Assembly (NCBI GenBank): GCA_022747635.1
Contig: JAKTNV010000637.1
Location: 26,207 to 90,206 of the forward strand
DNA: 64,000 nucleotides
DNA from: Hetaerina americana
Taxonomy: Eukaryota > Arthropoda > Insecta > Odonata > Calopterygidae
Reading direction: 5' to 3'
The translations under genes were made by a program, and so were the position numbers. Below the pieces are notes generated by a model. That model was not told the origin of the DNA. It ran no database searches and saw only the letters and a program-made list of their open reading frames with translations. Each line of letters opens with the position of its first letter. Position 1 is the first letter of the stretch. Below are positions 1 to 12,774 of this stretch, piece after piece.

Positions 1-3000
1 AAAAATGAAATAAATGCCTTCTAAACACCTCAAACATTCACTCTGAAACAGAAGATTGTTGTTTTTCGCAATATTTTTAGAAATTTGGGCACTTTTAGTA
101 ACATTAACACCTGGGCTGAAGCATCTTTTATGATCATTTATTGTCTTTCAGGATACATTCTGGGTTTTTTTTTGTTTATTTGATGAAAATGAAAAACAAT
201 ACACACTTTGGATACATTTTTGATTGATTTGTGTCGAGTGAGATTTTCACCTAGAACCCAAAGGGGGGGGTATTGGCACTTTTCATGGAAAAATGTGAAA
301 AATTAAATTTTCTAAAAATGAAATAAATGCCTTCTAAACACCTCAAACATTCACTCTAAAACAGAAGATTGTTGTTTTTCGCAATATTTTTAGAAATTTG
401 GGCTCTTTTAGTAACATTAACACCTGGGCTGAAGCATCTTTTATGATCTTTTATTGCCTTTCAGGATTCATTCTGGGTTTTATTTTGTTTATTTGATGAA
501 AATGAACAACAATAAACACCATGGAAACATTTTTGTTTGATTTGTGTCGAGTGAGATTTTCACCTAGAACCCAAAGGGCGGGTATTGGCACTTTTCATGG
601 AAAAATGTGAAAAATTAAATTTTCTAAAAATGAAATAAATGCCTTCTAAACACCTCAAACATTCACTCTAAAACAGAAGATTGTGTTTTTTCGCAATATT
701 TTTAGAAATTTTGGCTCTTTTAGTAACATTAACACTTTCGCTGAAGCATCTTTTATGCTCCTTTCATGTCTTTCAGGATTCATTCTGGGTTTTATTTTTT
801 TTATTTGATGAAAATGAACAACGATACACACCTTGGATACATTTTTGTTTGATTTGTTTCGAGTGAGATTTTCACTTAGAACCCAAAGGGGGGGGTATTG
901 GCACTTTTCATGGAAAAATGTGACAAATAAAATTTTCTAAAAATAAATGAAATGACTTCTAAACACCTCAAACATTCACTCTTAAACAGAAGATTGTTGT
1001 TTTTCGCAATATTTTTAGAAATTTGGGCTCTTTTAGTAACATTAACACCTGGGCTGAAGCATCTTTTATGATCATTTATTGTCTTTCAGGATTCATTCTG
1101 GGTTTTATTTTGTTTATTTGATGAAAATGAACAACAATACACACCTTGGATACATTTTTGTTTGATTTGTGTCGAGCGAGATTTTCACCTAGAACCCAAA
1201 GGGGGGGGTATTGGCACTTTTCATGGAAAAATGTGAAAAATTAAATTTTCTAAAAATGAAATAAATGCCTTCTAAACACCACAAACATTCACTCTAAAAA
1301 AGAAGATTGTTGTTTTTCGCAATATTTTTAGAAAATAAGGCTCTTTTAGTAACATTAACACTTGCGCTGAAGCATCATTTATACTAATTTCTTGTCTTTC
1401 AGGATTATTCTGGGTTTTATTTTGTTTATTTGATTCAAATAAACAACAATACACACCATGGAAACATTTTTGTTTGAAATGTGTCGAGTGAGATTTTCAC
1501 TTAGAACCTAAAGGGGGGGTATTGGCACTTTTCATGGAAAAATATGAAAAATTAAATTTTCTAAAAATGAAATAAATGCCTTCTAAACACCTCAAACATT
1601 CACTCAAAAACAGAAGATTGTTGTTTTTCGCAATATTTTTAGAAATTTGGGCACTTTTAGTAACATTAACACCTGGGCTGAAGCATCTTTTATGATCATT
1701 TATTGTTTTTCAGGATACATTCTGGGTTTTTTTTTGTTTATTTGATGGAAATGAAAAACAATACACACTTTGGATACATTTTTGATTGATTTGTGTCGAG
1801 TGAGATTTTCACCTAGAACCCAAAGGGGGGGTATTGGCACTTTTCATGGAAAAATGTGAAAAATTAAATTTTCTAAAAATGAAATAAATGCCTTCAAAAC
1901 ACCTCAAACATTCACTCTAAAACAGAAGATTGTTGTTTTTCGCAATATTTTTAGAAATTTGGGCTCTTTTAGTAACATTAACACCTGGGCTGAAGAATCT
2001 TTTATGATCTTTTATTGTCTTTCAGGATTCATTCTGGGTTTGATTTTGTTTATTTGATGAAAATGAACAACAATAAACACCATGGAAACATTTTTGTTTG
2101 ATTTGTGTCGAGTGAGATTTTCACCTAGAACCCAAAGGGCGGGTATTGGCACTTTTCATGGAAAAATGTGAAAAATTAAATTTTCTAAAAATGAAATAAA
2201 TGCCTTCTAAACACCTCAAACATTCACTCTAAAACAGAAGATTGTTGTTTTTCGCAATATTTTTAGAAATTTTGGCTCTTTTAGTAACATTAACACTTTC
2301 GCTGAAGCATCTTTTATGCTCCTTTCATGTCTTTCAGGATTCTTTCTGGGTTTTATTTTGTTTATTTGATGAAAATGAACAACAATACACACCTTGGATA
2401 CATTTTTGTTTGATTTGTTTCGAGTGAGATTTTCACTTAGAACCAAAAGGGTGGGGTATTGGCACTTTTCATGGAAAAATGTGAAAAATAAAATTTTCTA
2501 AAAATGAATGAAATGACTTCTAAACACCTCAAACATTCACTCTAAAACAGAAGATTGTTGTTTTTCGCAATATTTTTAGAAATTTGGGCTCTTTTAGTAA
2601 CATTAACACCTGGGCTGAAGCATCTGTTATGATCTTTTTATGTCTTTCAGGATTCATTCTGGGTTTTATTTTGTTTATTTGATGAAAATGAACAACAATA
2701 CACACCTTGGATACATTTTTGTTTGATTTATGTCGAGTGAGACTTTCACCTAGAACCCAAAGGGCGGGTATTGGCACTTTTCATGGATAAATGTGAAAAA
2801 TTAAATTTTCTAAAAATGAAATAAATGCCTTCTAAACACCTCAAACATTTACTCTAAAACAGAAGATTGTTGTTTTTCGCAATATTTTTAGAAATTTGGG
2901 CTCTTTTAGTAACATTAACACTTTCGCTGAAGCAACTTTTATGCTCTTTTCTTGTCTTTCAAGATTAATTCTGGGTTTTATTTTGTTAATTTGATGAAAA

Positions 3001-3747
3001 TGAACAACAATACACACCATGGAAACATTTTTGTTTGATCTGTGTCGAATGAGATTTTCACCTAGAACCCAAAGGGGGGGGTATTGGCACTTTTCATGGA
3101 AAAATGTGAAAAATTAAATTTTCTAAAAATGAAATAAATACCTTCTAAACACCTAAAACATTCACTCTAAAACAGAAGATTGTTGTTTTTCGCAATATTT
3201 TTAGAAATTTGGGCTCTTTTAGTAACATTAACATTTGCCCTTAAGAATCTTTTATGCTCATTTCTTGTCTTTCAGGATTAATTCTGGGTTTTATTTTGTT
3301 TATTTGATGAAAATGAACAACAATACACACCATGGAAACATTTTTGATTGATTTGTGTCGAGTGAGATTTTCACCAAGAACCCAAGGGGGGGTATTGGCA
3401 CTTTTCATTGAACAATGTGAAAAATTAAATTTTCTAAAAATGAAATAAATACCTTCTAAACACCTCAAACATTCACTCTAAAACATAAGATTGTTGTTTT
3501 TCGCAATATTTTTAGAAATTTTGGCTCTTTTAGTAACATTAACACTTGCGCTGAAGCATCATTTATGCTCATTTCTTGTCTTTCAGGATTATTCTGGGTT
3601 TTATTTTGTTTATTTGATGAAAATAAACAACAATACACACCATGGAAACATTTTTGTTTGATTTGTGTCGAGTGAGATTTTCACCTAGAACCCAAAGGGG
3701 GGGGTATTGGCACTTTTCATGGAAAAATGTGAAAAATTAAATTTTCT
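1..3747 (+). repeat. Higher-order repeat A, copy 1 (12 monomers)
   Basis: Twelve forward monomers whose variant order is repeated 3,747 bp downstream. Private markers include the 9-T run of the first unit, a GTGTTTTTTCGC unit at 681, GACTTCT units at 954 and 2515, a unit with AAAATAAGG near 1333, CAAAGGGCGGG tracts and the ACATAAG unit at 3481. Copy 2 carries the same markers in the same order. The left edge lies outside the window. Copies 1 and 2 part at about 3542/7291, where one reads ACACTTGCG and the other ACCCTTGCG, followed by different downstream variants. Confidence 0.9.
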
Positions 3748-6700
3748 AAAAATGAAATAAATGCCTTCTAAACACCTCAAACATTCACTCTGAAACAGAA
3801 GATTGTTGTTTTTCGCAATATTTTTAGAAAATTGGGCTCTTTTAGTAAAATTAACACTTGCGCTGAAGCATCTTTTATGATCATTTATTGTCTTTCAGGA
3901 TACATTCTGGGTTTTTTTTTGTTTATTTGATGAAAATGAAAAACAATACACACTTTGGATACATTTTTGATTGATTTGTGTCGAGTGAGATTTTCACCTA
4001 GAACCCAAAGGGGGGGGTATTGGCACTTTTCATGGAAAAATGTGAAAAATTAAATTTTCTAAAAATGAAATAAATGCCTTCTAAACACCTCAAACATTCA
4101 CTCTAAAACAGAAGATTGTTGTTTTTCGCAATATTTTTAGAAATTTGGGCTCTTTTAGTAACATTAACACCTGGGCTGAAGCATCTTTTATGATCTTTTA
4201 TTGCCTTTCAGGATTCATTCTGGGTTTTATTTTGTTTATTTGATGAAAATGAACAACAATAAACACCATGGAAACATTTTTGTTTGATTTGTGTCGAGTG
4301 AGATTTTCACCTAGAACCCAAAGGGCGGGTATTGGCACTTTTCATGGAAAAATGTGAAAAATTAAATTTTCTAAAAATGAAATAAATGCCTTCTAAACAC
4401 CTCAAACATTCACTCTAAAACAGAAGATTGTGTTTTTTCGCAATATTTTTAGAAATTTTGGCTCTTTTAGTAACATTAACACTTTCGCTGAAGCATCTTT
4501 TATGCTCCTTTCATGTCTTTCAGGATTCATTCTGGGTTTTATTTTTTTTATTTGATGAAAATGAACAACGATACACACCTTGGATACATTTTTGTTTGAT
4601 TTGTTTCGAGTGAGATTTTCACTTAGAACCCAAAGGGGGGGGTATTGGCACTTTTCATGGAAAAATGTGACAAATAAAATTTTCTAAAAATAAATGAAAT
4701 GACTTCTAAACACCTCAAACATTCACTCTTAAACAGAAGATTGTTGTTTTTCGCAATATTTTTAGAAATTTGGGCTCTTTTAGTAACATTAACACCTGGG
4801 CTGAAGCATCTTTTATGATCATTTATTGTCTTTCAGGATTCATTCTGGGTTTTATTTTGTTTATTTGATGAAAATGAACAACAATACACACCTTGGATAC
4901 ATTTTTGTTTGATTTGTGTCGAGCGAGATTTTCACCTAGAACCCAAAGGGGGGGGTATTGGCACTTTTCATGGAAAAATGTGAAAAATTAAATTTTCTAA
5001 AAATGAAATAAATGCCTTCTAAACACCACAAACATTCACTCTAAAAAAGAAGATTGTTGTTTTTCGCAATATTTTTAGAAAATAAGGCTCTTTTAGTAAC
5101 ATTAACACTTGCGCTGAAGCATCATTTATACTAATTTCTTGTCTTTCAGGATTATTCTGGGTTTTATTTTGTTTATTTGATTCAAATAAACAACAATACA
5201 CACCATGGAAACATTTTTGTTTGAAATGTGTCGAGTGAGATTTTCACTTAGAACCTAAAGGGGGGGGTATTGGCACTTTTCATGGAAAAATATGAAAAAT
5301 TAAATTTTCTAAAAATGAAATAAATGCCTTCTAAACACCTCAAACATTCACTCAAAAACAGAAGATTGTTGTTTTTCGCAATATTTTTAGAAATTTGGGC
5401 ACTTTTAGTAACATTAACACCTGGGCTGAAGCATCTTTTATGATCATTTATTGTTTTTCAGGATACATTCTGGGTTTTTTTTTGTTTATTTGATGGAAAT
5501 GAAAAACAATACACACTTTGGATACATTTTTCATTGATTTGTGTCGAGTGAGATTTTCACCTAGAACCCAAAGGGGGGGTATTGGCACTTTTCATGGAAA
5601 AATGTGAAAAATTAAATTTTCTAAAAATGAAATAAATGCCTTCAAAACACCTCAAACATTCACTCTAAAACAGAAGATTGTTGTTTTTCGCAATATTTTT
5701 AGAAATTTGGGCTCTTTTAGTAACATTAACACCTGGGCTGAAGAATCTTTTATGATCTTTTATTGTCTTTCAGGATTCATTCTGGGTTTGATTTTGTTTA
5801 TTTGATGAAAATGAACAACAATAAACACCATGGAAACATTTTTGTTTGATTTGTGTCGAGTGAGATTTTCACCTAGAACCCAAAGGGCGGGTATTGGCAC
5901 TTTTCATGGAAAAATGTGAAAAATTAAATTTTCTAAAAATGAAATAAATGCCTTCTAAACACCTCAAACATTCACTCTAAAACAGAAGATTGTTGTTTTT
6001 CGCAATATTTTTAGAAATTTTGGCTCTTTTAGTAACATTAACACTTTCGCTGAAGCATCTTTTATGCTCCTTTCATGTCTTTCAGGATTCTTTCTGGGTT
6101 TTATTTTGTTTATTTGATGAAAATGAACAACAATACACACCTTGGATACATTTTTGTTTGATTTGTTTCGAGTGAGATTTTCACTTAGAACCAAAAGGGT
6201 GGGGTATTGGCACTTTTCATGGAAAAATGTGAAAAATAAAATTTTCTAAAAATGAATGAAATGACTTCTAAACACCTCAAACATTCACTCTAAAACAGAA
6301 GATTGTTGTTTTTCGCAATATTTTTAGAAATTTGGGCTCTTTTAGTAACATTAACACCTGGGCTGAAGCATCTGTTATGATCTTTTATTGTCTTTCAGGA
6401 TTCATTCTGGGTTTTATTTTGTTTATTTGATGAAAATGAACAACAATACACACCTTGGATACATTTTTGTTTGATTTATGTCGAGTGAGACTTTCACCTA
6501 GAACCCAAAGGGCGGGTATTGGCACTTTTCATGGATAAATGTGAAAAATTAAATTTTCTAAAAATGAAATAAATGCCTTCTAAACACCTCAAACATTTAC
6601 TCTAAAACAGAAGATTGTTGTTTTTCGCAATATTTTTAGAAATTTGGGCTCTTTTAGTAACATTAACACTTTCGCTGAAGCAACTTTTATGCTCTTTTCT

Positions 6701-7290
6701 TGTCTTTCAAGATTAATTCTGGGTTTTATTTTGTTAATTTGATGAAAATGAACAACAATACACACCATGGAAATATTTTTGTTTGATCTGTGTCGAATGA
6801 GATTTTCACCTAGAACCCAAAGGGGGGGGTATTGGCACTTTTCATGGAAAAATGTGAAAAATTAAATTTTCTAAAAATGAAATAAATACCTTCTAAACAC
6901 CTAAAACATTCACTCTAAAACAGAAGATTGTTGTTTTTCGCAATATTTTTAGAAATTTGGGCTCTTTTAGTAACATTAACATTTGCCCTTAAGAATCTTT
7001 TATGCTCATTTCTTGTCTTTCAGGATTAATTCTGGGTTTTATTTTGTTTATTTGATGAAAATGAACAACAATACACACCATGGAAACATTTTTGATTGAT
7101 TTGTGTCGAGTGAGATTTTCACCAAGAACCCAAGGGGGGGTATTGGCACTTTTCATTGAACAATGTGAAAAATTAAATTTTCTAAAAATGAAATAAATAC
7201 CTTCTAAACACCTCAAACATTCACTCTAAAACATAAGATTGTTGTTTTTCGCAATATTTTTAGAAATTTTGGCTCTTTTAGTAACATTAA
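3748..7290 (+). repeat. Higher-order repeat A, copy 2
   Basis: Tandem copy of the preceding block at an offset of 3,747-3,748 bp, nearly base for base. Differences are isolated: CATTTTTCATTG at 5525 against CATTTTTGATTG at 1777, GGAAATATT at 6770 against GGAAACATT, and one short patch (about 3827-3866) where the first unit carries GGGCTC, AAAATTAACA and TTGCGC instead of GGGCAC, AACATTAACA and CCTGGGC. High identity over 3.5 kb indicates recent duplication, presumably by unequal exchange. Confidence 0.9.
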
Positions 7291-8749
7291 CCCTTGCGCT
7301 GAAGCATCTTTTATGCTCATTTCTTGTCTTTCAGGATTAATTCTGGGTTTTATTTGTTTATTTGATGAAAATGAACAACAATACACACCATGGAAACATT
7401 TTTGATTGATTTGTGTCGAGTAAGATTTTCACCTAGAACCCAAAGGGGGGGGTATTGGCACTTTTCATGGAAAAATGTAAAAAATTAAATTTTCTAAAAA
7501 TGAAATAAATGCCTTCTAAACACCTCAAACATTCACTCTAAAACAGAAGATTGTTGTTTTTCGCAATATTTTTAGAAATTTGGGCTCTTTTAGTAAAATT
7601 AACACTTGCGCTGAAGCATCTTTTATGCTCCTTTCTTGTCTTTCAGGATTATTTCTGGGTTTTATTTTGTTTATTTGATGAAAATAAACAACAATACACA
7701 CCATGGAAACATTTTTGTTTGATTGGTGTCGAGCGAGATTTTCACCTAGAACCCAAAGGGGGGGGTATTGGCACTTTTCATGGAAAAATGTGAAAAATTA
7801 AATTTTCTAAAAATGAAATAAATGCCTTCTAAACACCTCAAACATTCACTCTAAAACAGAAGATTGTTGTTTTTCGCAATATTTTTAGAAGTTTGGGCTC
7901 TTTTAGTAACATTAACACCTGGGCTGAAGCAACTTTTATGCTCGTTTCTTGTCTTTCAAGATTAATTCTGGGTTTTATTTTGTTAATTTGATGAAAATGA
8001 ACAACAATACGCACCATGGAAACATTTTTGTTTGATTTGTGTCGAGTGAGATTTTCACCTAGAACCCAAAGGGGGGGGTATTGGCACTTTTCATGGAAAA
8101 ATGTGAAAAATTAAATTTTCTAAAAATGAAATAAATGCCTTCTAAACACCTCAAACATTCACTCTAAAACAGAAGATTGTTTTTCGCAATATTTTTAGAA
8201 ATTTGGGCTCTTTTAGTAACATTTACACTTTCGCTGAAGCAACTTTTATGCTCATTTCTTGTCTTTCAGGATTAATTCAGGGTTTTATTTTGTTTATTTG
8301 ATGAAAATGAACAACAATACACACCATGGAAACATTTTTGTTTGATTGGTGTCGAGCGAGATTTTCACCTAGAACCCAAAGGGGGGGGTATTGGCACTTT
8401 TCATGGAAAAATGTGAAAAATTAAATTTTCTAAAAATGAAATAAATGCCTTCTAAACACCTCAAACATTCACTCTAAAACAGAAGATTGTTGTTTTTCGC
8501 AATATTTTTAGAAATTTTGGCTCTTTTAGTAACATTAACCCTTGCGCTGAAGCATCTTTTATGCTCATTTCTTGTCTTTCAGGATTAATTCTGGGTTTTA
8601 TTTGTTTATTTGATGAAAATGAACAACAATACACACCATGGAAACATTTTTGATTGATTTGTGTCGAGTGAGATTTTCACCTAGAACCCAAAGGGGGGGG
8701 TATTGGCACTTTTCATGGAAAAATGTAAAAAATTAAATTTTCTAAAAAT
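7291..8749 (+). repeat. Linker monomers between A copies, with 4-monomer repeat
   Basis: Holds about 4.7 forward monomers outside family A. The units beginning near 7268 and 8516 share a rare combination (ACCCTTGCG, a one-base shorter TTTATTTGTTTATTTG, GATTGATTTGTG, GTAAAAAATT) at an offset of 1,248 bp, four monomers, so this stretch was itself duplicated or converted. Between them lies the three-monomer module C (7511-8300). The unit at about 8140 lacks three bases in GATTGTTTTTCGC. Confidence 0.8.
7511..8300 (+). repeat. Module C, copy 1 (three linked monomers)
   Basis: Three consecutive units with a recognisable signature: (1) AAAATTAACACTTGCGC with GGATTATTTCTGGG; (2) AGAAGTTTGGGC with CAAGATTAATT, TTGTTAATTTG and ATACGCACC; (3) a shortened GATTGTTTTTCGC with AACATTTACACTTTCGC. 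The same trio in the same order occurs at 11572, 47185 and 56092. Copy 1 has CTTTCAGGATTAATTCAGGG near 8270, a private base change. Confidence 0.8.
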
Positions 8750-11470
8750 GAAATAAATGCCTTCTAAACACCTCAAACATTCACTCTAAAACAGAAGATT
8801 GTTGTTTTTCGCAATATTTTTAGAAAATTGGGCTCTTTTAGTAAAATTAACACTTGCGCTGAAGCATCTTTTATGATCATTTATTGTCTTTCAGGATACA
8901 TTCTGGGTTTTTTTTTGTTTATTTGATGAAAATGAAAAACAATACACACTTTGGATACATTTTTGATTGATTTGTGTCGAGTGAGATTTTCACCTAGAAC
9001 CCAAAGGGGGGGGTATTGGCACTTTTCATGGAAAAATGTGAAAAATTAAATTTTCTAAAAATGAAATAAATGCCTTCTAAACACCTCAAACATTCACTCT
9101 AAAACAGAAGATTGTTGTTTTTCGCAATATTTTTAGAAATTTGGGCTCTTTTAGTAACATTAACACCTGGGCTGAAGCATCTTTAATGATCTTTTATTGC
9201 CTTTCAGGATTCATTCTGGGTTTTATTTTGTTTATTTGATGAAAATGAACAACAATAAACACCATGGAAACATTTTTGTTTGATTTGTGTCGAGTGAGAT
9301 TTTCACCTAGAACCCAAAGGGCGGGTATTGGCACTTTTCATGGAAAAATGTGAAAAATTAAATTTTCTAAAAATGAAATAAATGCCTTCTAAACACCTCA
9401 AACATTCACTCTAAAACAGAAGATTGTGTTTTTTCGCAATATTTTTAGAAATTTTGGCTCTTTTAGTAACATTAACACTTTCGCTGAAGCATCTTTTATG
9501 CTTCTTTCATGTCTTTCAGGATTCATTCTGGGTTTTATTTTTTTTATTTGATGAAAATGAACAACGATACACACCTTGGATACATTTTTGTTTGATTTGT
9601 TTCGAGTGAGATTTTCACTTAGAACCCAAAGGGGGGGGTATTGGCACTTTTCATGGAAAAATGTGACAAATAAAATTTTCTAAAAATAAATGAAATGACT
9701 TCTAAACACCTCAAACATTCACTCTTAAACAGAAGATTGTTGTTTTTCGCAATATTTTTAGAAATTTGGGCTCTTTTAGTAACATTAACACCTGGGCTGA
9801 AGCATCTTTTATGATCATTTATTGTCTTTCAGGATTCATTCTGGGTTTTATTTTGTTTATTTGATGAAAATGAACAACAATACACACCTTGGATACATTT
9901 TTGTTTGATTTGTGTCGAGCGAGATTTTCACCTAGAACCCAAAGGGGGGGGTATTGGCACTTTTCATGGAAAAATGTGAAAAATTAAATTTTCTAAAAAT
10001 GAAATAAATGCCTTCTAAACACCACAAACATTCACTCTAAAAAAGAAGATTGTTGTTTTTCGCAATATTTTTAGAAAATAAGGCTCTTTTAGTAACATTA
10101 ACACTTTCGCTGAAGCATCATTTATACTAATTTCTTGTCTTTCAGGATTATTCTGGGTTTTATTTTGTTTATTTGATTCAAATAAACAACAATACACACC
10201 ATGGAAACATTTTTGTTTGAAATGTGTCGAGTGAGATTTTCACTTAGAACCTAAAGGGGGGGGTATTGGCACTTTTCATGGAAAAATATGAAAAATTAAA
10301 TTTTCTAAAAATGAAATAAATGCCTTCTAAACACCTCAAACATTCACTCAAAAACAGAAGATTGTTGTTTTTCGCAATATTTTTAGAAATTTGGGCACTT
10401 TTAGTAACATTAACACCTGGGCTGAAGCATCTTTTATGATCATTTATTGTTTTTCAGGATACATTCTGGGTTTTTTTTTGTTTATTTGATGGAAATGAAA
10501 AACAATACACACTTTGGATACATTTTTGATTGATTTGTGTCGAGTGAGATTTTCACCTAGAACCCAAAGGGGGGGGTATTGGCACTTTTCATGGAAAAAT
10601 GTGAAAAATTAAATTTTCTAAAAATGAAATAAATGCCTTCAAAACACCTCAAACATTCACTCTAAAACAGAAGATTGTTGTTTTTCGCAATATTTTTAGA
10701 AATTTGGGCTCTTTTAGTAACATTAACACCTGGGCTGAAGAATCTTTTATGATCTTTTATTGTCTTTCAGGATTCATTCTGGGTTTGATTTTGTTTATTT
10801 GATGAAAATGAACAACAATAAACACCATGGAAACATTTTTGTTTGATTTGTGTCGAGTGAGATTTTCACCTAGAACCCAAAGGGCGGGTATTGGCACTTT
10901 TCATGGAAAAATGTGAAAAATTAAATTTTCTAAAAATGAAATAAATGCCTTCTAAACACCTCAAACATTCACTCTAAAACAGAAGATTGTTGTTTTTCGC
11001 AATATTTTTAGAAATTTTGGCTCTTTTAGTAACATTAACACTTTCGCTGAAGCATCTTTTATGCTCCTTTCATGTCTTTCAGGATTCTTTCTGGGTTTTA
11101 TTTTGTTTATTTGATGAAAATGAACAACAATACACACCTTGGATACATTTTTGTTTGATTTGTTTCGAGTGAGATTTTCACTTAGAACCAAAAGGGTGGG
11201 GTATTGGCACTTTTCATGGAAAAATGTGAAAAATAAAATTTTCTAAAAATGAATGAAATGACTTCTAAACACCTCAAACATTCACTCTAAAACAGAAGAT
11301 TGTTGTTTTTCGCAATATTTTTAGAAATTTGGGCTCTTTTAGTAACATTAACACCTGGGCTGAAGCATCTGTTATGATCTTTTATTGTCTTTCAGGATTC
11401 ATTCTGGGTTTTATTTTGTTTATTTGATGAAAATGAACAACAATACACACCTTGGATACATTTTTGTTTG
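8750..11470 (+). repeat. Higher-order repeat A, copy 3 (about 9 monomers)
   Basis: Matches A copy 2 at an offset of 4,996-4,997 bp, 16 monomers, including the patch in the first unit (AAAATTGGGC, AAAATTAACA) that copy 1 lacks. Copies 2 and 3 are therefore sisters with respect to that patch. Homology stops near 11470, where copy 2 continues GATTTATGTCGAG, GAGACTTTC and GGGCGGG while this copy has GATTTGTGTCGAG, GAGATTTTC and a G-tract. Private changes include TTTAATGATC near 9183 and CTTCTTTCATG near 9501. Confidence 0.88.
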
Positions 11471-11571
11471 ATTTGTGTCGAGTGAGATTTTCACCTAGAA
11501 CCCAAAGGGGGGGTATTGGCACTTTTCATGGAAAAATGTGAAAAATTAAATTTTCTAAAAATGAAATAAAT

Positions 11572-12330
11572 GCCTTCTAAACACCTCAAACATTCACTCT
11601 AAAACAGAAGATTGTTGTTTTTCGCAATATTTTTAGAAAATTGGGCTCTTTTAGTAAAATTAACACTTGCGCTGAAGCATCTTTTATGCTCATTTCTTGT
11701 CTTTCAGGATTATTTCTGGGTTTTATTTTGTTTATTTGATGAAAATGAACAACAATACACACCATGGAAACATTTTTGTTTGATTGGTGTCGAGCGAGAT
11801 TTTCACCTAGAACCCAAAGGGGGGGGTATTGGCACTTTTCATGGAAAAATGTGAAAAATTAAATTTTCTAAAAATGAAATAAATGCCTTCTAAACACCTC
11901 AAACATTCACTCTAAAACAGAAGATTGTTGTTTTTCGCAATATTTTTAGAAGTTTGGGCTCTTTTAGTAACATTAACACCTGGGCTGAAGCAACTTTTAT
12001 GCTCGTTTCTTGTCTTTCAAGATTAATTCTGGGTTTTATTTTGTTAATTTGATGAAAATGAACAACAATACGCACCATGGAAACATTTTTGTTTGATTTG
12101 TGTCGAGTGAGATTTTCACCTAGAACCCAAAGGGGGGGGTATTGGCACTTTTCATGGAAAAATGTGAAAAATTAAATTTTCTAAAAATGAAATAAATGCC
12201 TTCTAAACACCTCAAACATTCACTCTAAAACAGAAGATTGTTTTTCGCAATATTTTTAGAAATTTGGGCTCTTTTAGTAACATTTACACTTTCGCTGAAG
12301 CAACTTTTATGGTCATTTCTTATCTTTCAG
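11572..12330 (+). repeat. Module C, copy 2
   Basis: Repeats the trio of copy 1: AAAATTAACACTTGCGC with GGATTATTTCTGGG at about 11650-11715, AGAAGTTTGGGC with ATACGCACC at about 11950-12075, then the shortened GATTGTTTTTCGC at about 12238 with AACATTTACACTTTCGC. It parts from the other copies at about 12310, where TTATGGTC replaces TTATGCTC. Confidence 0.78.
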
Positions 12331-12435
12331 GAAACATTCTGGGTTTTATTTTGTTTATTTGATGAAAATGAACAACAATACACACCATTGAAACATTATT
12401 GTTTGATTTGTGTCAAGTTAGATTTTCACCTAGAA

Positions 12436-12470
12436 CCCAAAGGGGGCATTGGTACCCAAAGGTATTGGCA
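12436..12470 (+). repeat. Monomer with insertion beside the G-tract, site 1
   Basis: The usual ACCCAAA-G(n)-TATTGGCAC is replaced by AAAGGGGGCATTGG followed by TACCCAAAGGTATTGG, a local duplication of about 17 bp of the ACCCAAAGG...ATTGG stretch that shortens the G-tract to five. It is linked to CCATTGAAACATTATTG and GTCAAGTTAG upstream. The same linked set occurs at four other places. Confidence 0.9.
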
Positions 12471-12774
12471 CTTTTCATGGAAAAATGTGAAAAATTAAAT
12501 TTTCTAAAAATGAAATAAATGCCTTCTAAACACCTCAAACATTCACTCTAAAACAGAAGATTGTTGTTTTTCGCAATATTTTTATGAAATTTGGGCTCTT
12601 TTAGTAACATTAACACCAGGGCTGAAGCATCTTTTATGATCATTTATTGTCTTTCAGGATACATTCTGGGTTTTATTTTGTTTATTTGATGAAAATGAAC
12701 AACAATACACACCTTGGATACATTTTTTTTATTTGTGTCCAGTGAGATTTTCACCTAGAACCCAAAGGGGGGGG

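Larger units (their letters stand above)
11471..12774 (+). repeat. Linker between A and B: module C copy 2 and odd monomers
   Basis: About four forward monomers. It contains module C copy 2 (from 11572, offset 4,061 bp from copy 1). The third C unit turns, after a segment with TTATGGTCATTTCTTATC and GGAAACATTC, into the insertion-bearing monomer at 12436. The last unit has TTTTTATGAAATTTGGG, ACCAGGGCTG and CATTTTTTTTATTTGTGTCC, a type otherwise met only in family G and its inverted arms. Nothing but satellite is present. Confidence 0.8.
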
